Shown: positions 34,395 through 46,890 of the stretch, piece after piece
Layout: the number at the start of each line of letters is the position of its first letter
Numbering within the stretch: the first letter of the stretch is position 1
Source of the DNA: Nymphaea colorata
Taxonomy: Eukaryota > Streptophyta > Magnoliopsida > Nymphaeales > Nymphaeaceae
Assembly (NCBI RefSeq): GCF_008831285.2
Contig: NC_045148.1
Span: 18,285,002-18,349,001, forward strand
DNA length: 64,000 nt
Reading direction: 5' to 3'
Program-made: the position numbers and the translations under genes
The notes under the pieces: generated by a model
Databases searched by the model: none
Told to the model about the DNA's origin: nothing
What the model saw: only the letters and a program-made list of their open reading frames with translations

Positions 34395-36290
34395 ACATGC
34401 TCACAATCAAAACATGTACAAAAATGAAATAACAAATATAAATGAATTTAAATACAATGACCTAAATCTCATCACAAGGTACCGGTGCAACGTTAATATC
34501 CAATCTTTGGATTGAAATACTAACTGCAAGTGGTATTCTTGGTCAACAATGAATATAGATAATTAACCCTGTCAAACAATGAGCCTATCTTTGGATTGAC
34601 TCGCTATTTACATGGAAACCTGAAAAATTATCACATATTCATTGCCCTGTATACTTAAACCTGACCAAACAACAATCCTCCTTTGGGTTGATCATTGCCC
34701 ACATGGATCAAGTATACTATCATCTAATGTTCAAAACAGGCAAATTCGTACAACAGAGGTCACTTTGGCGACACAAAATACAAACTTACTCATTTGAAAC
34801 AACAGACATGGCCAAAGTTCAAATTCACATTCCAAACATTCATCTAAAGTATACCCACAAATTTAAAACATGATACATGAATTAAAATTACATACAAATT
34901 TGCCCTACATTGAATCCAAAACCAAAATGTTTCAAAGAAATGGGCCCAAAAGAGTCTAAAATTTATAAACCGGTATCATAATCGTGTTTAAGAGGGTCAA
35001 GAACTACTGAATCGGCCTTAAAATGGCCCGTATCGTTCTTAAACCACAATTAGAACACCCACATGCCCCTACATAGGGCTTAACCAGTCTAAAAATCAGA
35101 CGTATCGGTCAAAAATAGACCGTATCGGTTCTAAAACCCACTGAACCGGTTAAAATTGGCTAAAAAAGGTTCCAGAACTCAATGAACCGGTCTGAAAAGC
35201 CCTGTATCGGTCTAAATATCAAGTGAACCGGTCTGAAAATGCCCGAATCGGTTCGAAAATCAACTGAACCGGTCTGAAAACAACTGAAGCGTTCTGAAAA
35301 GGGTCTGAATCGGTTCTGAATCGTATTGAACCGGTCTGAAACCGAATGAACCGGTTCGAGTCTTTTCCAAAACCGGTTTAAAAAATGAACCGATTTACAT
35401 AACTTAAACCAAATGGATACGGGTCGGGTCCGACGAGACCCGACCCGGTCCGAAAAATTAACACAAACGCGCGTGGGCAGGCAGCGGCAAAAAGATTTTT
35501 GTTTTTTTTAAATCACGATGGATCCGGTTCGGGTCTGTCAAGACCCGACCCGGTCCGACCCACTGCCTCGCTCGACGGCTCGCAGGCAGCGAGACCGCCG
35601 CTCGCCCTGCCAAGCACCGAACGGAAGGCGAACAGCGACATCGCCTCCGGCGCGCCTGCGGGGGGCTTGGGTGGGCGCCGGCAAGTGGTACGGCGCCGTC
35701 CGGTGATGATGAACTCTCAGGCTGTGGAGTTGTGGAGGTGGGATCCAGAATCGGGCGAAGCCCTTCCTCCCCCTCCTCTGCCCTCCTCTGCCTCTACCTT
35801 CAAGGATCGCCAGTGGACACGCCTCGCGGCAGGTGGACGGCCGGCCGTCGACCGAACCGGCGGTCGCCCCCCCGCCCTTTCGGCCATAACTGCCGTCCCC
35901 GGCCGTTGCCCCTCCCTGCGGTCGTTCCTCCTTCTCGTCGCCTTCCATGCTATCCCCCTTTCCTTCTTGTTCTTCTGTTTTCGCTGCAACAGAGACGCGG
36001 AGAGCGCCGACAGGCCACCCAACGGCGTGGGTGGCCACAGGTAGGACGCGCCCCAACGGCCGGAGGCCTGCCATCGCCCAACGGCGACTGACGCCCGCCG
36101 ATCCTTTCGTCCCCTTCTCCGATCCTCCTGATGGCTGCAACGGAAGCCCGATGGCTTCCGTCGCACGCCCTCAACCCTTTTTTTTTTAAAAAAAAAAAAA
36201 CTTGCAGTCGAAAAACTAAATGGGGAACATCTGAACGGGAAGAACGCCCAAAAATCATCCAAAAGATCAACGAGTCAACAATGAGCGTAG
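34395..36290 (-). other. Copia leader: AT-rich part, CCGGT minisatellite and GC-rich segment
   Basis: This lies between PBS and gag. 34395-34950 is AT-rich. 34960-35400 holds degenerate repeats around TGAACCGGTCTGAAAA. 35400-35560 has two copies of a CGGGTC/GACCCGACCCGGTCC motif. 35560-36175 is GC-rich and open in several frames on both strands (up to 200 codons, minus strand, 36140-35538), which is expected of GC-rich sequence. I recognise no protein. A T-run/A-run palindrome lies at about 36178-36201. Confidence 0.75.
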
Positions 36291-36302
36291 GCTCTGATAC
36301 CA
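36291..36302 (-). other. Primer-binding site of the copia element
   Basis: TGGTATCAGAGC on the minus strand, two bases inside the 5' LTR, complementary to the 3' end of initiator tRNA-Met. Confidence 0.95.
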
Positions 36303-36304
36303 AA

Positions 36305-36769
36305 TGTTGGGATTTCTCCCCATAACACATATACAAAACCAAACGTATATACCCTAAACAGGATCATGTTCATGCTAAATCATTGAAATAAACAAAACCT
36401 TAAACTGAAGCGGAAGCGTACCTGAATCCATCTTATCTGGTGCACGGGAAGATCGCAGCAGGGTCTTCCAGGGTACGTGCGGCGCGCTTGAGGTCTCTCT
36501 CAGATGGGGAAGAGGAAAACCTTAGAAACCAATGTTTCAGGCAACCATTGCACGACCCCAGGGACCACTACCATTTTATAATGAGGACAATTACGAATTC
36601 CGCCCATCAAAGAGTCCGTAATTGCGTACTGGTATCTATACATTTCAAAATTACCCCATACCTGACGTAATATCCCAAAATGCAATCACTTAAGCGGATA
36701 TTTACGTTAAGACAGCCATAATGTCTGAAATTCCTAATTGACATATGTCGCCCACCAAATGATCTTACA
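36305..36769 (-). repeat. 5' LTR of the copia element
   Basis: 465 bp, same termini as the left LTR. It lacks a short CATCTAAAA-type segment present in the left copy. Promoter and polyadenylation signals were not resolved. Confidence 0.95.
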
Positions 36770-36774
36770 GGAAC

Positions 36775-39700
36775 TACTCGCTCGAAAGAAAAAAAGAAAG
36801 AACGTCGTGCCTTGAGAGCAAGAGGATAGACCATCGTGGCATGGTCACTCTGAAATTCTGAATACTCACTGTGCGAACTTCCCTCGCTTTCCCCCTCCTG
36901 AATTTTTGGGATCGACTTCTTGGTTGTTGCTTTTTGGCGTTGTCTTGGATCGTGATGCATTGTTTTGGAAAGTCATTCATTTACGTAACCGACAATGTGA
37001 TTTTAAATTTTTACAAAAAAGCACAAGGTTAATGCGAATAATAGTGTGTCCATATCTAGCCATTAAACGCATGCAAGTTGATTATTTCTTTTCGATCGCT
37101 CCTTAATTTGAACAATTTGAACAGGGACTGCTGTTAGAATATATAATCAAATGGAAGAATGAATAGACGTTAATTTACAGCAAAATCTGTTCATCAATTT
37201 GACCATGTATAGATAAAAATCACATGTCTAACTTCAGTATTACTTATAAATATCAATAGATAGGTTTCTTGATATTGATGTCATTACATTGTTGAAAGAA
37301 TTGACCAGCTTGACAACGCAAGAGAGCTAAAACGAATACATGAAATTGAAATTGTAGGATGAAATTCATTTCGTTTGATAACTAAGGTGGATCCTTTTTT
37401 CTCTTTTGCTATTGTCTTTCGTCGTTTTAAAATCAAATTATTGAAGATACGTTTAAATGTAAGCTAATAGCGGAACAACCAGGGTGGAGGCATGGGGGGC
37501 CACCGGCCCCCCAGCAGATTTTTGTTTTTAAATTATATATAAATTTTAAAATTTTTAGTTTAATCTGTACAAAAATAGTTGAAAATTTTTATTTCTTCTC
37601 CTATTAAAACTTTGCAGTTATAGTTCGGCCTATGCGATGAAAAATTCCTAGCTTCATTCCTAGTAACAACCAATAACAGTTCATACTACCCAAGAAAAAT
37701 AGTGAAAGCTGCAAATTAACATGAGCAACAATTACTCTGGAAGAAGAAAAATTATACAATAAAAAGGCGGCAAAATAATAAATGAAGGGATCATCATCTT
37801 CCTCTTGCAATTTGTTAAACTTGTTTTGGCTATGATTGACAGTTGTCCTTGCCCTTAATTGAGAGCTCCAGTAAGAATTACTCTTGCAACCAGATTTTAA
37901 CTTAACTCGCTGTTCTTAATTCGTTCATCTCGATCGAAAGGTCCCCACTTTATGTTTGCTAAAAATATGATTGAAGAATCATTTGTCATGCGATTCTGGG
38001 AATAAATTAAAGAGACATGGTTTTATTTTATTCATTTTTCTTCTTTCAGGTATAATCCTAACTTACAACTCGACCAATGAATCCACCGCTGGCTTGAAGT
38101 TTTATATTCACACATGCATCGGCCCATGTACTCAATTTTTTCAAACAGATTGTTGAGGGATGCTAAAATTTTCAATAGATTAGAATTACCTTTCTTTCAA
38201 TAAAGACAACTAGAAGAAATCAATCTACATCTAGGAACTCATTTTCTAATAGGTACTCAACTCTAGCAAGCCGTCCCTTGCACTAGTTCAAGTAACAAAC
38301 TAAACTATGAATATCCCTTAAAGATGCAATTGATAGAACTGGATTTATCATTTACAATAAAGAAGGAACAGTGGATGTGCCGTTAATTGCGTCTAAATCA
38401 AGGATGAACTTGAAATTATATGAGTGGGTGCTCTCTCTCTCTCTCTCTCTCTCCCTTTCTCTCTGCATGTGTGTGTGTGTGCTCGTGTGCATGTGCACGG
38501 GTGTGTGTGTGTGTGAATTAACATTTGAAACAATAGTCAGCTATATTAGTAGTAAACATGATCAAGGGCTGTTGTGGGCCCATAAATAGCATGTACACCC
38601 CATTCAGTACTATATTTGTTAGTCCTGAGAGGTGTAGCATAGCTGGTTGGGCCGGCAGACTGGTGAGAGCTCGGTTGCTAGTTTAGTTCATGTCAGACAC
38701 TACTCCTCTACAAATGGTGGCATCTACGATACTCATGTCGGAGCTAGTAAGCCACCAACTTGAAGAGGATGAGGTGTCAAATTTAATCATCAGCTGCTTC
38801 ACCATGTTGACAAGGAATTTCATTTCAGTGGGATGATATTTATGTGAGTGAAGATGTACATAAACATGGCAATTATTTCCAATATGTTGTATCAACATAA
38901 ACCACCTCCAAGTGCAAGTCATAGAAATCATGGTGCTTAATTATATTTATATTATCTTCAGAGGATTAATACCACTAAGCAATATCCTCTAAAAAGTGGA
39001 AGACCTAAAATTTTCATGTTATATGTTCCACTGATAACATGGGTTCATCCTAAGGAGCAACATCTGAGAGCGTTCTCTTCATGACTTTGCAGTTTTGCAA
39101 TATTTAAGAGAACAGAAGTAGAACCATGCACCATGAAGAGCATATCCTAATTGAAGCTATTTTTCCAAAATTCTATATTCTGTGCAAGGGAATCAGAGTT
39201 TCATGGAGAGTGAGTTCTTCAATATTTTACAGATCTAGAAAGTCTTTGATGGTTTTCTACAACCAAGACCTTATGCTCGGCTTGAAACTACAATGTCTTA
39301 GATCGTCATCACGAACATCATTCATTAAGCATAACGTTAGTATATTGAATTTGGACCTCAAGCCTTCAATGTGGCATCAGCTTCCTGGTAGACTTTTATA
39401 TTTTCTGGTTCAAGTGTTAATTCAGAAGTTCTGTTGGATTTATAGGCCTCCAGATAGAAATCCATTAGTGCAATAGAAATTGCCAACATTTTACCTTTTA
39501 TTCAGGCTTTTTTCCTAACATCTCTTTTATGATGGCTACTTTCCGATGCCGCAAAGAAAATAACCTTTGAGTACGATTGGATATAATTGTTACCATATCA
39601 GAGTAATTAATTAATCAGTACAAAGATGTACTCAAATGTGGTCTTTTATATGTAATCAGATTTAGATATAACTACAATTATACTCAACTAATTAATCAGA

Positions 39701-41813
39701 TATTTTTCAATCGGGCTCGGGTTTGTATTGAAATTTGGTCTTAGAGAAATTTAAAAAAAAAAAATCTAAATATTTATGTACATCTTGTTTCCACAAGTGG
39801 TTGGGTATACATGATGATGCAAACAAAGGATGTCGGATTATTAACCTGTAGTTTGCGTGTTTGCGTCCGGGTCACCCGCTCTTTAGCTAAACGTGTTCAG
39901 GACGTTCTACCGAATTAGATGAAATGCGTGGAACTGCACAAACCACGCTTTTGCGACGGGTGTTCCTTCTCGCGCAAGTACCCTTGGATCGACGAGGAAC
40001 ACCTCGTTTTGCTAGCGATGGCTGTGAGAGTCAAGTCGCAAGCGTGGTTCAAGGTCATAGTCATAGCTCGCCCTGACGTTCGCGTTCTTGTCAGGAACTA
40101 GTGCAAACGCAACGCAAAAGACAAGGATCAACTCGCTTGGAGAAGCGGGAATTCATATGTAGTCAAGAAAGGTCGTATAACAGTAGGGACATGACTAGGG
40201 CAGGTTTTCATAAATATTAGTATTGATATTTTAAAATTTTTGACTTAATCTTTGAGACAGATTGATAGGACAATATCTAGGCTCGGGCGCCTGGGTCGGG
40301 GCCGGCCTGATTAATCAAAGTAATAACCCAAGACTGGGTTGGCCGGCTTGGTCCAATGCCCAAGCAACGAAAGAAAAACAATACAAAATCAAATTTTAGT
40401 ATCTTTCGTGACCTGGTCCAACCCAACCTAATAAATAATAAAGTTGGAACCCACAACTGTGATCGCCCATGTCCTCGCTTCAGCCTAAGCAAATACGTGT
40501 ATTATTGGCAAATATTTGGAACCCTAACGACACGTGGTGATGTTTGCGGATCAGGTTTGGCCCAAAGGCAGTAAAGATCCAGCTTTGGTGACCAACGAAG
40601 CGGTCCAACTAATATTTAGGTAAGATCCACAATGTCTAAATGGTACTTAACACGTGGTAGTTCTGGACCTTGTCTCGGTCCTAGTCTTGGACCTTGTGTC
40701 TTGGACTTTGTCTCGGTAGGTCATTGTCACATCCTGATCTAGACTCACGCAAGTCTCTCATGCAGGTCTAGCATGTCATCCCATTGACAATAAAAAAACA
40801 CAAAGGATGGACTAATCTGTGATGCTTTTTGGGGACATTGGGAGGTTAATCCGACCGTTCTAGTGTCAATGTGGAAGCTTTCGCCCTTTCTTTCATTTCC
40901 TCCGAACTGCATCAGCTTTCGCCCTTTCTTTCATTTCCTCCAAACTGCATCAAGATGATGCATCTACTATGCTTGAACTTACATATTGGTGCTCCTCTTA
41001 TCCATTTTGCAGCATATAAAGTTGATGCCGTCGGAACCTAACTGCCTATAAGCTCCCACCCTATTTGTGCCAACTGCCTCGGGAATAAGCAACTTGCAAC
41101 ATTGTCGAAGAAGGTTCTCAAGGGTTTTACTTTCATCTATTTAGGGTGTATTTGATATCATGGAAAAAAATATCTCAGATAAAATGTCTAAGATATTATT
41201 TCCCACCACTGTTTGTTGCACCACCACAAAAAAAAAAAACGAGAAAAAAAGAGTTTTAACATAATTTGGTGGATGTTCTCCTTGGCCACTCAAGCACCTC
41301 CTAAAATTTTGCTAAATACTTTCTTCCTTGCTAACTTGCAAACACTAATTGGTCAACTCGCAAACGATATAAAACTCTGAGATTGAAGACCCATTTTCAC
41401 CTGGCGAGCAAACGCGGAAACTTACAGCTCTGCCGATTTGAAAGGGGGGTCCACAATGAGGTTTGAACCAAGTATGAACCCATCTATATAAGTGTATTAT
41501 ATACATATTTTCAAATTGGACGGAAGATACATATTTTTCTTGCACTGCATCCACATATGACTCAATCTGACATCCCCATTAAATTGATTGTTGCTTCACA
41601 AGTCAGCATGGTTCAGGACAATTATACTCGGTTTCTTGGCAGCTACTTTTTATTCTTAACACAAAAAACTGCTGATGAACCCTCCAGTCAAGGGCCATCC
41701 CATTGTCGCGTGAGCTGTCCAAGTCAAAAATGTCGGAGACAATTTATCGCCTGGAATCAGGGGCACCGTTTCCTGCATGATCAAGCTAGGATGCTTCCTC
41801 TCTTTTGTACTTT
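36775..41813. other. Gene-poor stretch with repeat fragments
   Basis: No gene recognised. It holds a dispersed AT-rich repeat fragment at 37480-37660 (GGCCCCCCAGCAG, then AAATTTTAAAATTTT), a (CT)n/(GT)n patch at 38430-38515, a GC-richer piece at 39840-40110 with a 60-codon frame of no known similarity, and a GC-rich fragment at 40265-40370 resembling the hAT MITE edges. A 38-bp exact-looking duplication (AGCTTTCGCCCTTTCTTTCA) occurs at 40876-40951. Confidence 0.45.
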
Positions 41814-42069
41814 CTTGTTGGCATGTAATCTGGGTGAGCGAGAGGTATTAATCAAAAGACCTGAAGGCCTCCCCATTCCCCCTGCCTCCGAGGTCATGAG
41901 CTGTGTCGGTGTCAGCGATAGCAACGGTACACCCTTCAGCTTGGATGCCGCGTCCTACCACCTTAAGACACAGGAACATAGCGCCCACGGGAATCGAACT
42001 AGAGAGCTACCTTAATACAGGCCCCTAGCTCGACCAGCTACGCTATGCCCCTTGAGGCTTGTTGGCATG
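41814..42069 (-). mobile_element. tRNA-derived SINE with 12-bp target-site duplication
   Basis: The element spans 41826-42057 (232 bp, minus strand). Its 5' part carries an A box (TAGCGTAGCTGG, 42045-42034) and, 34 bp further on, a B box (GTTCGATTCC, 41999-41990), the internal RNA polymerase III promoter of tRNA genes. The remaining 160 bp is unrelated to tRNA. Both sides carry CTTGTTGGCATG (41814-41825 and 42058-42069), a perfect target duplication. The 3' end has no long poly(A). It is not a functional tRNA, because the 5' GGGGCAT has no 3' partner at the right place. Confidence 0.85.
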
Positions 42070-42564
42070 GAGAAAAAAAAAATAACAGTGAAAAGAGTCC
42101 AATTACTTGACCATATTCATGTGAACATATCATGTGGTCTAGAAGATACCAATCCAACCACCCCAAGTATACACAGTGCATTTTGATCTCCCTCCACCAG
42201 AAGTAGACAAAATCCATCAAGCAGCCAAACTTGCCAAACTCTACCAAACTAAAACTCCTTCTCTTTTTAAACCTACAACACTTCTTCACGCCTCATCAAT
42301 TTAAGAGATATTTCTTTACGCTTTTATGACGTTGAAAACAAGGGATCTTGGTGTCTGGATGGCGCTATTGGGTAAAAAAAAAGGATATGTTTGATAGCCT
42401 CGGATATAAGATTAAGGCTACGTAGATTTTCGAAGATCTTAACATGGTTTGACACCTTGCGACCACACCAAAAGGAAAAAAAAAAACAACGAAAAGTCGA
42501 ATTACAAATTTATGATTTCATAATGCAGATCTGAGATTAACAGTTGTGAAATCCATTATTTGCT

Positions 42565-42835
42565 CCAAACAGTTGAGTTCACCTAAAACTAATGGGCCTC
42601 GGATCTTAAATATGAGACTATCAAATATGCCATACTATCAAATATGCCAAAATGTACATTCTGTCGCTGGAACATGTCAAAAGCAACCGGTCATCGTAAT
42701 TATACTTTTTTCGATGGTTTTTAGTGACATTAAAAAAAAAACCCCACTCTGTCACATAGGTAGCCGTAATTATACTTTTTTCGATGGTTTTTAATGACAT
42801 TAAAAAAAAAAAAACCATCACATAGGTAGCGGCTG
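42565..42835. repeat. Second copy of the 19.7-20.3 kb repeat, with a 70-bp tandem duplication
   Basis: 42565-42643 and 42644-42765 match 19692-19760 and 20178-20300 respectively, here without the intervening 420 bp. GTAATTATACTTTTTTCGAT at 42696 is repeated with its flanks at 42766, giving two 70-bp units. Confidence 0.8.
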
Positions 42836-45800
42836 GTTTATATATATATATATAGACTTTTTCGAGAGGGGAATGATTATGTAAAAGAGAATGAAATACG
42901 TCCAAAACATTGAGAGAACAAAGAAGGTGAAAAACCAACCATGTGTGAATGGGTTTACATTTTTCCTCCCTCAATTTTGACCCCTAAATGCGGTAACAAA
43001 TAAATAAATTAGAAATAAAAGTTTAGCTGGCAGTATCTAAGGAATTTTCAATTTAGTCTTCTCGATTTTCGTCACCCAAGCTTCAAATTTTTTGCTCTCT
43101 CATTGATAACCCTGCTTAATTCCAGGAAATTGAAGTGCTGAGAAATTTCGCACTTTTCTTGTCATGGATGGTTTATAACTGGAAGCTGTTTTCTGACACA
43201 AGGAAAGGAAAGGGATGCTTTAATGTCTTTCTCCACTTTTGGAGAAAATTTAAAGAAACTCATTAATGTCTCGGGGTAAGAATTAATTGAACCCCATAAA
43301 AAAGAGTTGATTTTCATGTTCTGAGTGAGCAAGTACTGACCGGCTAAAAGCTGAAGTTTCTTTTTATTTGTGACAGGTTTTGTTCTTCTCTTTCTTTAAC
43401 TGCGGCTACGTTGATGTCTGGTGTATAAAAGAAAAAAAAGTTTGATTCTTATATTGTTGATGAGCGAAAGCAGACCAAATGAGATGGGCGCTGAAACTCC
43501 TCCCACCCCTGAAAATTGGGTTGGTAATGGTATGGAGATAGCACGCTCCACTATACAAGTACCCAAAAGTATAGCTCTTGAAGGATCCTTCATCCTTTCT
43601 TTGAGGTTTAAGGCTGGATATGGAGGCAAGAATTTCACCCCTCAAGAGCATACTGCTCGTGGACATGTCTTTTCACACCAAAAGTTACTTTATACCCTTT
43701 GATGCAAGTTTATTTATATGTTGTAAATTTTGGTTTTTACATCAATTTGATATCAGCAATGATAGAGCTGCAAATTTCTAAATTTTAAACTTTAATAGAG
43801 CATTCGGATATAAATAATAAAAGTTAAGTGGTTTTCAAAATAAAGGTAAAGTGATTTTCATGAACTATGTGATCAACTGTCCACACCAACCCATACCTCC
43901 ATGTAGCAAACAGTTGACGGTGGAGGGCCATAGCTATATGATCTCTATCTTTTCTTAAATTGACTCCAACAATTATAGGTATTTTCATCCTTTTGGGCAA
44001 GAAGGCAAAAAACAAAGGCAGGTCCATTTTCTTTCTCTAAAGAAGAGGTGCATAGTTGTAGATATTTTCTTTCGGTGTTTGTTTACTTTCGGTGTTTGTT
44101 TAAGTTTAGGAGGAAAAGAATTAGAAATGTCATGTCATCTCGAAATGAAAGCTCAGTCATCTAGGGCGGAGGGGCTCGCAGAGCCTGCTTCCTCTGTTCA
44201 ATTTTTTTTTTTTAAATTTACATGTAAATTTATAAAAACTTTACTTGTTATATATAAAAAATTTAAAAAATGATATTTCAATTCTTTACTCTTGTCAAAA
44301 TTTAAAAACTTTAATTCAGTTTTCCCTCATAAAAAATAATTTCTGACTTCACTCTTCCACGTCAAAAACATAAAATATTTTACGCATTGTTTGCAAGAAG
44401 GTCTTGGTAGAGGAATTATGAATTAGGTGAAGTTTGGTCATAAAATACAAAGGAAAGAATCTGCAACGACAAATTGACGCCAGCCTAATGGCTTGATAGT
44501 GGGGGCGAAAGTTACGATCTTCTCTTTTTTTTTTAAAACAATTTAAAGCAAACGCGCAAACGCGTGTTCTGAAACGGAAGAAGTAAAAAGAAAGGAAGAA
44601 GAGCGAGCGAGGAGACGGTGGGTGGACAAAGAGAAGGATATAAATCATATAATGATTAACGATGCAGTGGAAGGGAACTCAAATAAAAAAGCATTTGGAA
44701 AAGTATTAGCACTGATGAGCCACATGGGAACCACCAATATATGTTCTTCTAAATGAGTCTCAGCCTTCAAAATTTTTTAAAATATGTAGTGCATTTATTT
44801 AGCAGGAACTTTCATTAAATGAGTGTCAGCCTTCAAAATTTTTTAAAATATGTAGTGCATTTATTTAGCAGGAACTTTCATCCATTTTTTTTTTAAGGGT
44901 GCAGAGCCTGCTTCCAATGCTCATGGGTGTCACCTTCTATCTACTTGCAACATGAATTAACAGATAAGCATGCTAGCGTCTAAAAACAAATAAGAATATT
45001 AAGCTTGAATGTACAATAAAACTAAATCATATGAAAATAATATCATTGCTTTAAGAAAACCAACTAAAAATTTCACAATTTCATAAACCCTAGAAAGCAT
45101 CATGTTTCTCATAAATTGATCGTAAGCTGCTTTAGAAGATGTGCCATGTGAAATCTCCAATCTTAAATTTATGTTACATGTAAAAAACCATATATGTAAA
45201 GTTGGATTGTTGGAGAAGAGAGAGTCTGACCTTAAATCCACAGTTTTAAGATCTGAACCAATTAGCAGTTAAAAAAAATTGGTGACTAAAATGACAGAAC
45301 CCCGACATAGTATCTGACATGAGAAATGAGAAACTGCCACATATTCCTTTGGTTTTGGATCTTGAAACAATTTTTTTTTTTTTTCGTGAAGCGATAAAAT
45401 AACAATTTTTATATACTCAATTACATCCCATAGACTTTTTCCTACGAAATAAAAATTTGAATTTTTTTTAAGTAACCAATAGGAGCTGCGTCACATGGAA
45501 TGATATAACTCATCTTAGCATTTATGTGATTCTTGGTAGAAGAATAAGTCAAGAAGACTTTCAATGCCTGATCTATAAATGAAGTGTCATGCGTTATAAT
45601 ATACACAAAATATTCGTATAAAAGATAATAATTGTTAAAAAATAAAAGCTATATTATCTCCGCCATGCATTTTAAAGATGGAGGGCCAGCATAAGGCCAC
45701 AAATGTTGCTGTAATATGCCTTCGACCAGGCTGGCTAGAGCTTGGTCCTACAAATCCATGTGAGTAGGACGATTAGGATACACTGCTAGAATATGTGCTT

Positions 45801-46046
45801 ATTAATGACAGTTAGATGGGTCGCTATAGTTTTTTTATTTTTTATATCCAACATCTTGTTAAGAGCACACATTATAATAAAAAAGTTGCATCTTTTTAAG
45901 GAAAATGTAAAATTATAAAAAAAATTGAAAGTAATAATATGAAGGAAAAATCATGGTATCAGATAAGAAGACCACCTTTTGAATCCAAGCATAACTTGGA
46001 GCCCTAACTTGGAGCCCTAACTGAGATATGTTAGAGATCAAGAGGA
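42836..46046. other. Intergenic with dispersed repeat pieces
   Basis: No gene seen. 44165-44355 is a fragment of the dispersed AT-rich repeat (GGCGGAGGGGCTCGCAGAGCC, AT-rich core, then TTCTGACTTCACTC). 44751-44882 is a two-copy 66-bp tandem duplication (AAATGAGTCTCAGCCTTCAA). 44071-44105 is a 17-bp duplication (TTTCGGTGTTTGTTTA). Confidence 0.45.
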
Positions 46047-46331
46047 TGTTGGTGTATAGAACTTTATTCATACTGGACACTTAAGTGCATTTATGTTATT
46101 TTGTACAAATGCGGGTTTTGCCCTAATCCTTATGTTGAGAGAAGAACCGCAGTTTTCTTTGTCTTTTTCTTTGTCAGTGTCTGTGTTCATCTGTGAGTGA
46201 ATAGTAAAAGATCTATGCGACCGTAGATGTAGGAAGTTATTGCTTCGAACCGCGTAAATCTTTGTCTTCTTTTTTATTACTTCTAACCCTCTCTTGAGAG
46301 TGCGAGAAAAGAGTTTGTGTTGTTCCTACCA
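46047..46331 (+). repeat. Copia LTR-like remnant (possible solo LTR)
   Basis: It starts TGTTGGTGTATAG and ends TGTTGTTCCTACCA. The interior GACCGTAGATGTAGG, CGAACCGCGTAAATC and TTTGTGTTGTTCC is the phrase seen in many plant copia LTR 3' regions. No matching target duplication or PBS follows it. A PBS-like TGGTATCAGA lies before it at 45955. Confidence 0.4.
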
Positions 46332-46835
46332 AATGAGTCTGCAGTTATGATGGAAAGGGAAGATGACTTCTGAGGCAGATGAGAAAAGGGCGAAGTCATG
46401 AACTTGTAAGATAAAGTCGTAACGGGTGGATTGTATGTGTAGAATTAAACATTCGGGACAAAAGGTCAGATCTAATTAGGTGCGACTTCATTGTTAGTAC
46501 TAAAATATCAAATTCACCTAGAACTCTCGAGAGCTTCGTTCAATATGAAGAGAGAAAGAGAGAAATACATTTTTTAGGTTTAATAATTTTAGAGTCAAAA
46601 TAATATTTGTGTAAAGAAAAAAAAAATCAACAAAAAAAGAAAAAGATAAATGAGAGTAAACAGGAAAAGGATGGTCAATATAAATACATGGGAATGGTTT
46701 TTCCCCACCTCTTGTTTTCCTCCTCATTTTCTCAATTTTTCTTTTTTTCTTTGTGATCTTTAAAAAACTTGGAAAATCAGTCTCATTTTAAACTAATTTT
46801 ATTATTTTCATATATATAATATATATATGTACTAA

Positions 46836-46839
<4 letters not shown>

Positions 46840-46889
<50 letters not shown>
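46840..46889. repeat. (TA)25 tract upstream of CAR gene
   Basis: Pure TA dinucleotides about 320 bp before the CAR start codon. GA-rich sequence at 47034-47078 probably lies in the 5'-UTR. Confidence 0.95.

Positions 46890-46890
<1 letters not shown>

Larger units (their letters stand above)
30877..36774 (-). mobile_element. Ty1/copia LTR retrotransposon, full ends, internally defective
   Basis: The element spans 30882-36769 and is flanked by the perfect 5-bp duplication GGAAC (30877-30881 and 36770-36774). Both LTRs, a tRNA-iMet-type primer site and a polypurine tract are present, oriented on the minus strand. The gene order gag, protease, (integrase), reverse transcriptase, RNase H defines the copia superfamily. 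Most of integrase and the first part of reverse transcriptase are missing, and gag-pol carries stops and frameshifts, so the copy cannot make its own enzymes. The 1.9 kb leader between PBS and gag is unusually long and partly GC-rich. Confidence 0.95.

Noticed and set aside
35538-36140. 200-codon minus-strand open frame as a host gene
   Set aside because: It lies inside the copia leader, is GC-rich, and several other frames are open too; no motif is recognisable.
39919-40101. 60-codon GC-richer open frame
   Set aside because: No known motif and no splice context; possibly an old transposon piece.
41557-42015. 152-codon plus-strand open frame
   Set aside because: Its second half is antisense to the SINE and the first half has no recognised similarity.
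42000-42057. Possible tRNA gene on the minus strand (A and B boxes)
   Set aside because: The acceptor stem has no matching 3' half and the body continues to a 12-bp target duplication, so it is a SINE.
43421-43702. 93-codon plus-strand frame
   Set aside because: No recognised domain, and an overlapping antisense frame of similar length is open as well.
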